DNA of 64,000 nt, from assembly GCA_964619125.1 (NCBI GenBank), contig CAZUCA010000002.1:1-64000 (forward strand), in the 5' to 3' direction. The stretch is from Owenweeksia sp964619125 (GTDB lineage Bacteria; Bacteroidota; Bacteroidia; Flavobacteriales; Schleiferiaceae). Of the stretch, positions 60,615 to 64,000 are shown piece by piece (the first letter of the stretch is position 1; each line of letters starts with the position of its first letter). The notes below the pieces were generated by a model that was not told the origin of the DNA, did no database searches, and worked only from the letters and a program-made list of their open reading frames with translations. The translations under genes were made by a program, and so were the position numbers.

Positions 60615-62273
60615 CTATTGATAAGTGGAGGCAATCAGCTTTTGGGTGTAAGCAGTCTGCGGGTTTTCATAGAGCTCATCGGCCAGACCGCTTTCCACCA
60701 GCTCCCCGTTTTGCAGCACCAGTATACGATCACAGAAATATTTTACCACCGACAGGTCGTGTGAGATAAAGAGATAGGTAAGTTTAAATTCTTCCTTGAG
60801 GTCATTGAGTAAGTTGAGCACCTGGGCCTGTACTGATACATCGAGAGCACTAACCGATTCATCACAAACAATAAACTCCGGCTTTACCGCCAGGGCCCTG
60901 GCAATACCAATACGTTGACGCTGCCCGCCGGAAAACTCATGCGGGTAACGATTATAGGCCTCAGCGGTGAGTCCCACTTTCTCAAGCAGTTCTGCCGCTC
61001 TTTTTTTGCGTTCCTTGCGGCTCATCTCTAGGCCCAACATGGCCTCGGCGATAGCCTCCCCAATTTTGATGCGGGGATTTAAGGAGGAATAAGGGTCCTG
61101 GAAGATAATCTGAATTTCCCGGTGCAACTGCCGCCATTGGCCGGCCGAAGCATTGGTAATATCCTTTTCCTTATAAAATACTGTGCCTGCGGTGGCGGTT
61201 TCCAGACCCGCTAAAATCCGGCCCAGGGTGGTTTTTCCTGAACCCGACTCCCCTACCAAGCCCAGCGATTCGCCAGGATAAACATTCAGCTCCACTTTTT
61301 TGAGGGCAGCTACCTCTTCCTTTTTCCCAAAGAAGCCTGCTTTGGCCCCAAAGAGTTTATTAAGGGCGGCTACGCGCAACATGGGCTCTGCCTGCATTCG
61401 CTCTCGCCCCCGCCGTAAGCGCTGCTGCACAGTGCGCAGTTTTAGTTTGGGACGACTGCCCTGCATGAAATCGGCCACCACCGGCAAGCGCTGAAACTGC
61501 GTATCGGGAGTGGGCCGGCAAGCCAACAAGCCTTTGGTATAGGGATGGCTGGGCTGTGAAAAAACTTTCCGCGCTTCACCCTGCTCCATCACCTGGCCTG
61601 AGTACATCACCAGGATATCATCGGCCACGTGTTTTACCACGCCCAAATCATGGCTGATAAAGATCATGCCCATACCGTATTCATCGCGCAATTGATTGAG
61701 AAGATCAAGGATACCTTGTTGCACGGTGGCATCGAGGGCAGTGGTGGGCTCATCGGCAATCAGCAATTTGGGTTTGCAGGCAATAGCCATGGCAATTACA
61801 ACCCTTTGTTTTTGCCCACCGCTCAGCTGATGGGGATAGGAGTTATAAATATCATCCGGCCGGGGCAGCTCCACTTTCCTGAATAGTGCAATTACCTTTT
61901 GCCTTGCCTTGCTACTACCCATGTCGAAGTGGCGCAAGAGGACTTCTGCAACCTGCGGACCACATTTCATGGTTGGATTGAGCGCCGTCATAGGTTCCTG
62001 GAAGATCATGGAAATTTCACGACCCCGCAGTTTCAAAAAATCTTTTTCGCGATACTTAAGTAAATCCTTTCCCTGGTAAAGAATCTGACCGCTTACCTTG
62101 AGGTTATCAGCCAGCAATCCCATCACCGCCAGGCTGGTAAGTGACTTTCCTGAGCCTGATTCGCCCACAATACCGAGGGTACGGCCCATTTCAAGAGAAA
62201 AGCTAAGATCTTCCACCAGCTTTTTCCCCACCACCTCTATATTCAAGTTGCTAACCGCCAGTAATTCACTCAT
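60615..62273 (-). CDS. Fused peptide/nickel-type ABC transporter ATPase (DppD-DppF-like)
   Basis: The 552-residue product has two complete ATPase domains in one chain, as in GsiA/YejF. Domain 1 (about 1-260) has Walker A GESGSGKSLTS, signature LSGGQKQRV and Walker B LLIADEPTTALD. Domain 2 (about 295-552) has GESGSGKTTLGR, FSGGQRQRIGIARAL and FIVCDESVSALD. It would energise import of oligopeptides or similar solutes. No permease or binding protein lies near. Its start overlaps the exonuclease stop by eight bases. Confidence 0.94.
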   Translation of the reverse strand: MSELLAVSNLNIEVVGKKLVEDLSFSLEMGRTLGIVGESGSGKSLTSLAVMGLLADNLKVSGQILYQGKDLLKYREKDFLKLRGREISMIFQEPMTALNPTMKCGPQVAEVLLRHFDMGSSKARQKVIALFRKVELPRPDDIYNSYPHQLSGGQKQRVVIAMAIACKPKLLIADEPTTALDATVQQGILDLLNQLRDEYGMGMIFISHDLGVVKHVADDILVMYSGQVMEQGEARKVFSQPSHPYTKGLLACRPTPDTQFQRLPVVADFMQGSRPKLKLRTVQQRLRRGRERMQAEPMLRVAALNKLFGAKAGFFGKKEEVAALKKVELNVYPGESLGLVGESGSGKTTLGRILAGLETATAGTVFYKEKDITNASAGQWRQLHREIQIIFQDPYSSLNPRIKIGEAIAEAMLGLEMSRKERKKRAAELLEKVGLTAEAYNRYPHEFSGGQRQRIGIARALAVKPEFIVCDESVSALDVSVQAQVLNLLNDLKEEFKLTYLFISHDLSVVKYFCDRILVLQNGELVESGLADELYENPQTAYTQKLIASTYQ

Positions 62274-62988
62274 TATTGATTACAATTTCGTCATCCCTTA
62301 AGTCTTCCCTGCCCTCCATCTTCAGGAAAAGCCGTGCTACCGTAACGGTATCCTTCTGGCAGTATTCCACGATACGGGGCAAATTTTTCTCCTCCCAGTA
62401 CACTCTCCCGACCTGGCTGCCATCGATATCATCCTTGGGCGTGGGAATACCGAAAAGGGCCGCCAATAGTTTCACGCTGGTGTAGTTTTTCCAATCGCCA
62501 AACTTCCACATTTCCATGGTATCGAGATGCGGTACTTCCCAGGGTTTCAAGCCACTGGTGTTTAGGCATTTTGGCAGGCGTATGCCCTGTACCACCATGC
62601 GGCGCGAAAGATAGGGAAAGTCGAACTCCTTTCCATTATGGGCACACAAGAGGTGACGGCTGAAATGAGACTCCAGCACCTCCCTGAACTGGAGCAACAA
62701 AGTTTTTTCGTCATCCCCGTAGAAGGACTTCAGCCGAAACTGGCGACCGCCATCAGTTTTGCAAAAGTAGCCACAGCTGATGCAAATTACCTTGCCAAAT
62801 TCGGCCATCACCGCTGCCCGCTTGGGGTAGAATTCGGCAGCGCTCTCATCTTCGCGGCGGGCAAATCGGCTTTTATCATCCCACAGATACTGCCATTCCG
62901 GCTCAAGATTTTCAAAGTCTGCCTCCCGGCTTACCGTTTCGATGTCGAGAAATAAAATTTTGGAGGGGTCAGTTTGGTATAAAGGCAT
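62266..62988 (-). CDS. PolB-like 3'-5' exonuclease (DEDDy)
   Basis: The 240-residue product fits the family of stand-alone exonucleases related to the proofreading domain of DNA polymerase B. ExoI is ILFLDIETVSR (Asp-Glu), ExoII is CAHNGKEFDFPYLSRR (Asn-x-x-x-Phe-Asp), ExoIII is VEYCQKDTVTVARL (Tyr-x-x-x-Asp), so the DEDDy set is complete. It removes nucleotides from 3' ends of DNA or RNA; the precise repair role is unknown. It overlaps the ABC ATPase gene by eight bases on the same strand. Confidence 0.9.
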   Translation of the reverse strand: MPLYQTDPSKILFLDIETVSREADFENLEPEWQYLWDDKSRFARREDESAAEFYPKRAAVMAEFGKVICISCGYFCKTDGGRQFRLKSFYGDDEKTLLLQFREVLESHFSRHLLCAHNGKEFDFPYLSRRMVVQGIRLPKCLNTSGLKPWEVPHLDTMEMWKFGDWKNYTSVKLLAALFGIPTPKDDIDGSQVGRVYWEEKNLPRIVEYCQKDTVTVARLFLKMEGREDLRDDEIVINNE

Positions 62989-63117
62989 GGTTCAGCTAAT
63001 TAGGTTGGTTGGTTTTTTGCAGCTCTCTGATAATTAGGAGCGTAGAGAAATTTTATTCGTTTCTTTGGCGTTAATCCCTTGTGGTTTGCTTTACTCAAAA
63101 CTCTAAACTATCAAGTT

Positions 63118-63918
63118 ATGAAAATTCTAAAATGGACCGTTTTATCGGCACTTACAATTGGCCTCGCTTCCTGCCAGAAAGAGAAGGAAGAACAACAGGA
63201 GATCGAATCTGAGAACACTGAAGAGGTGGCCCTCATCCTCAGCTTTGACCAGGAGATGGACAATATGGCTGATATGAGCATGGAAGGAAATCCTGAACAG
63301 AAAAGCGCCTTCTCAACCTGCCTCAGTTATAACATCGACACCAGCGGAGTGACTAATATCATTACCCTCGACTGGGGAAGCAGCAATTGCCAGGGTCCCG
63401 ACGGGGTATACCGCCGTGGCATAATAAAGATCATGTTTGATGATCAGCCCTTTCAGCCGGGATCAGTACGCACCATCACCCTTGATGGCTATGCCGTAAA
63501 TGACTTTGAAATCAACGGTTATAAGAGCATCACTTTTATGGGAATGAACAGCAACCAGCAGCCCTATGCCAACCTGCAGTCAGACCTAACGGTGATGCGC
63601 CCGGACAGCAGTGAGTTTATCTGGAACAGTAGCCGTCAGCGTACCTGGGTAGAGGGCTTCATGAATTTTGATCCCTTTGACAATGTGGTGGAAGTAACCG
63701 GCGAAGCCGAGGGTACTACCGCCAGCGGCATTGACTTTGAGCTGGACATCACCAAAGCCCTGCGTGCCGAGGCTACCTGCAGTAACATTGTGAGCGGTAC
63801 CATCGATATCAGCAGCCCGGCCTTCAGCACCCGCAGCCTTGACTATGGCAACGGCAGCTGTGATAATGTGGCCACTATAAGCGTAAACGGCAACAGCAAG
63901 ACCATTACCCTGAAATAG
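63118..63918 (+). CDS. Small lipoprotein of unknown function
   Basis: The 266-residue product has a lipoprotein signal with Leu-Ala-Ser-Cys at residues 16-19, followed by a Glu-rich stretch (KEKEEQQEIESENTEE). The mature part is beta-rich with four or more Cys (FSTCLSYNI, SSNCQGPDG, ATCSNIVSG, GSCDNVATI) and a repeat of LDWGSSNC / LDYGNGSC that suggests two similar beta halves. No family is recognised. ATG at 63118 is preferred to an upstream start at 63079. It is predicted to sit on an outer-membrane leaflet. Confidence 0.75.
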   Translation: MKILKWTVLSALTIGLASCQKEKEEQQEIESENTEEVALILSFDQEMDNMADMSMEGNPEQKSAFSTCLSYNIDTSGVTNIITLDWGSSNCQGPDGVYRRGIIKIMFDDQPFQPGSVRTITLDGYAVNDFEINGYKSITFMGMNSNQQPYANLQSDLTVMRPDSSEFIWNSSRQRTWVEGFMNFDPFDNVVEVTGEAEGTTASGIDFELDITKALRAEATCSNIVSGTIDISSPAFSTRSLDYGNGSCDNVATISVNGNSKTITLK

Positions 63919-63936
63919 GAAAAGCACCTTTATTAG

Positions 63937-63999
63937 CCCGTCTCAGTAATTGCAGCCTCCGGACCAGGCTCCGGCAAATACCGCAATTACTGAGGCGGG
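63937..63999. repeat. Long inverted repeat at the right edge, possible terminator
   Basis: CCCGTCTCAGTAATTGC (63937-63953) and GCAATTACTGAGGCGGG (63983-63999) form a 17-base stem with one G-U pair. The 29-base loop contains a second dyad, AGCCT-ccggacc-AGGCT. It starts 19 bases after the lipoprotein stop. No T-run is seen before the edge, so it may be a terminator, a repeat element or an end of a mobile element. Confidence 0.6.
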
Positions 64000-64000
64000 A

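Overview
The window is a gene-dense chromosomal segment of a Bacteroidota bacterium, most likely of the Flavobacteriia. Several signs agree. It has a gliding/T9SS lipoprotein (GldH), the T9SS protein PorZ and two Bacteroidota lipoprotein families (DUF4292, DUF4837). It shows the flavobacterial gene orders flippase-dut-nucleotidyltransferase-TPR-DUF4292-M23-tatA-gatA and ricT-gldH-PBP1A. There are few Shine-Dalgarno sites and several TAnnTTTG-type -7 promoter elements. No tRNA, rRNA, CRISPR array, integrase or transposase is visible.

Region 1 (1-2409): the start of a lipoprotein gene on the minus strand, divergent from a patatin-Omp85 (type Vd autotransporter-like) phospholipase.

Region 2 (2589-28205) is the centre of interest. 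It is a single-strand run of about 25.6 kb encoding a complete extracellular contractile injection system (eCIS, AFP/PVC/MAC type). In order it holds the DUF4255 terminator, an unknown protein (possible cap or adaptor), one sheath protein, two tube proteins, DUF5908, the LysM/CIS-tube protein, the VgrG-like spike, PAAR, gp25, two large baseplate proteins, a 1530-residue fibre or host-contact candidate with three adhesin-like repeats of about 160 residues, the tape-measure family protein and the AAA+ ATPase. Three cargo-module genes close the run. One encodes a Cys-rich HExxH protein, one a 77-residue protein, and one a DUF4157-DUF922 protein with two HExxH sites. The two HExxH proteins share a short CxECExEEKAQ segment. 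A four-helix-bundle (S23/IVP) gene interrupts the structural genes. It is flanked by degenerate heptanucleotide arrays (consensus RCTAANN), and the same array type forms the leader of the tube and PAAR genes.

Region 3 (28210-33744, minus strand): a TPR-sensor histidine kinase, an iodotyrosine-deiodinase-like nitroreductase, GpsA and an exported M28 peptidase.

Region 4 (33878-45119, plus strand): a cell-envelope and housekeeping block with flippase, Dut, sugar nucleotidyltransferase, TPR protein, DUF4292 lipoprotein, EnvC-like M23 factor, TatA, GatA, MltD-like lytic transglycosylase and DUF4837 lipoprotein. RecO and PorZ follow on the minus strand (45122-48150).

Region 5 (48310-64000): RicT, GldH and PBP1A; both subunits of a 3-oxoacid CoA-transferase; a surface-glycan group with three polytopic GT-C-like proteins, an MBOAT O-acyltransferase and its AlgJ/X-like partner; a fused two-domain peptide ABC ATPase; a PolB-like 3'-5' exonuclease; and a small lipoprotein. 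A long inverted repeat lies at the right edge.

No gap between genes exceeds 300 bases. All functional calls come from reading motifs and synteny. No database search was possible.
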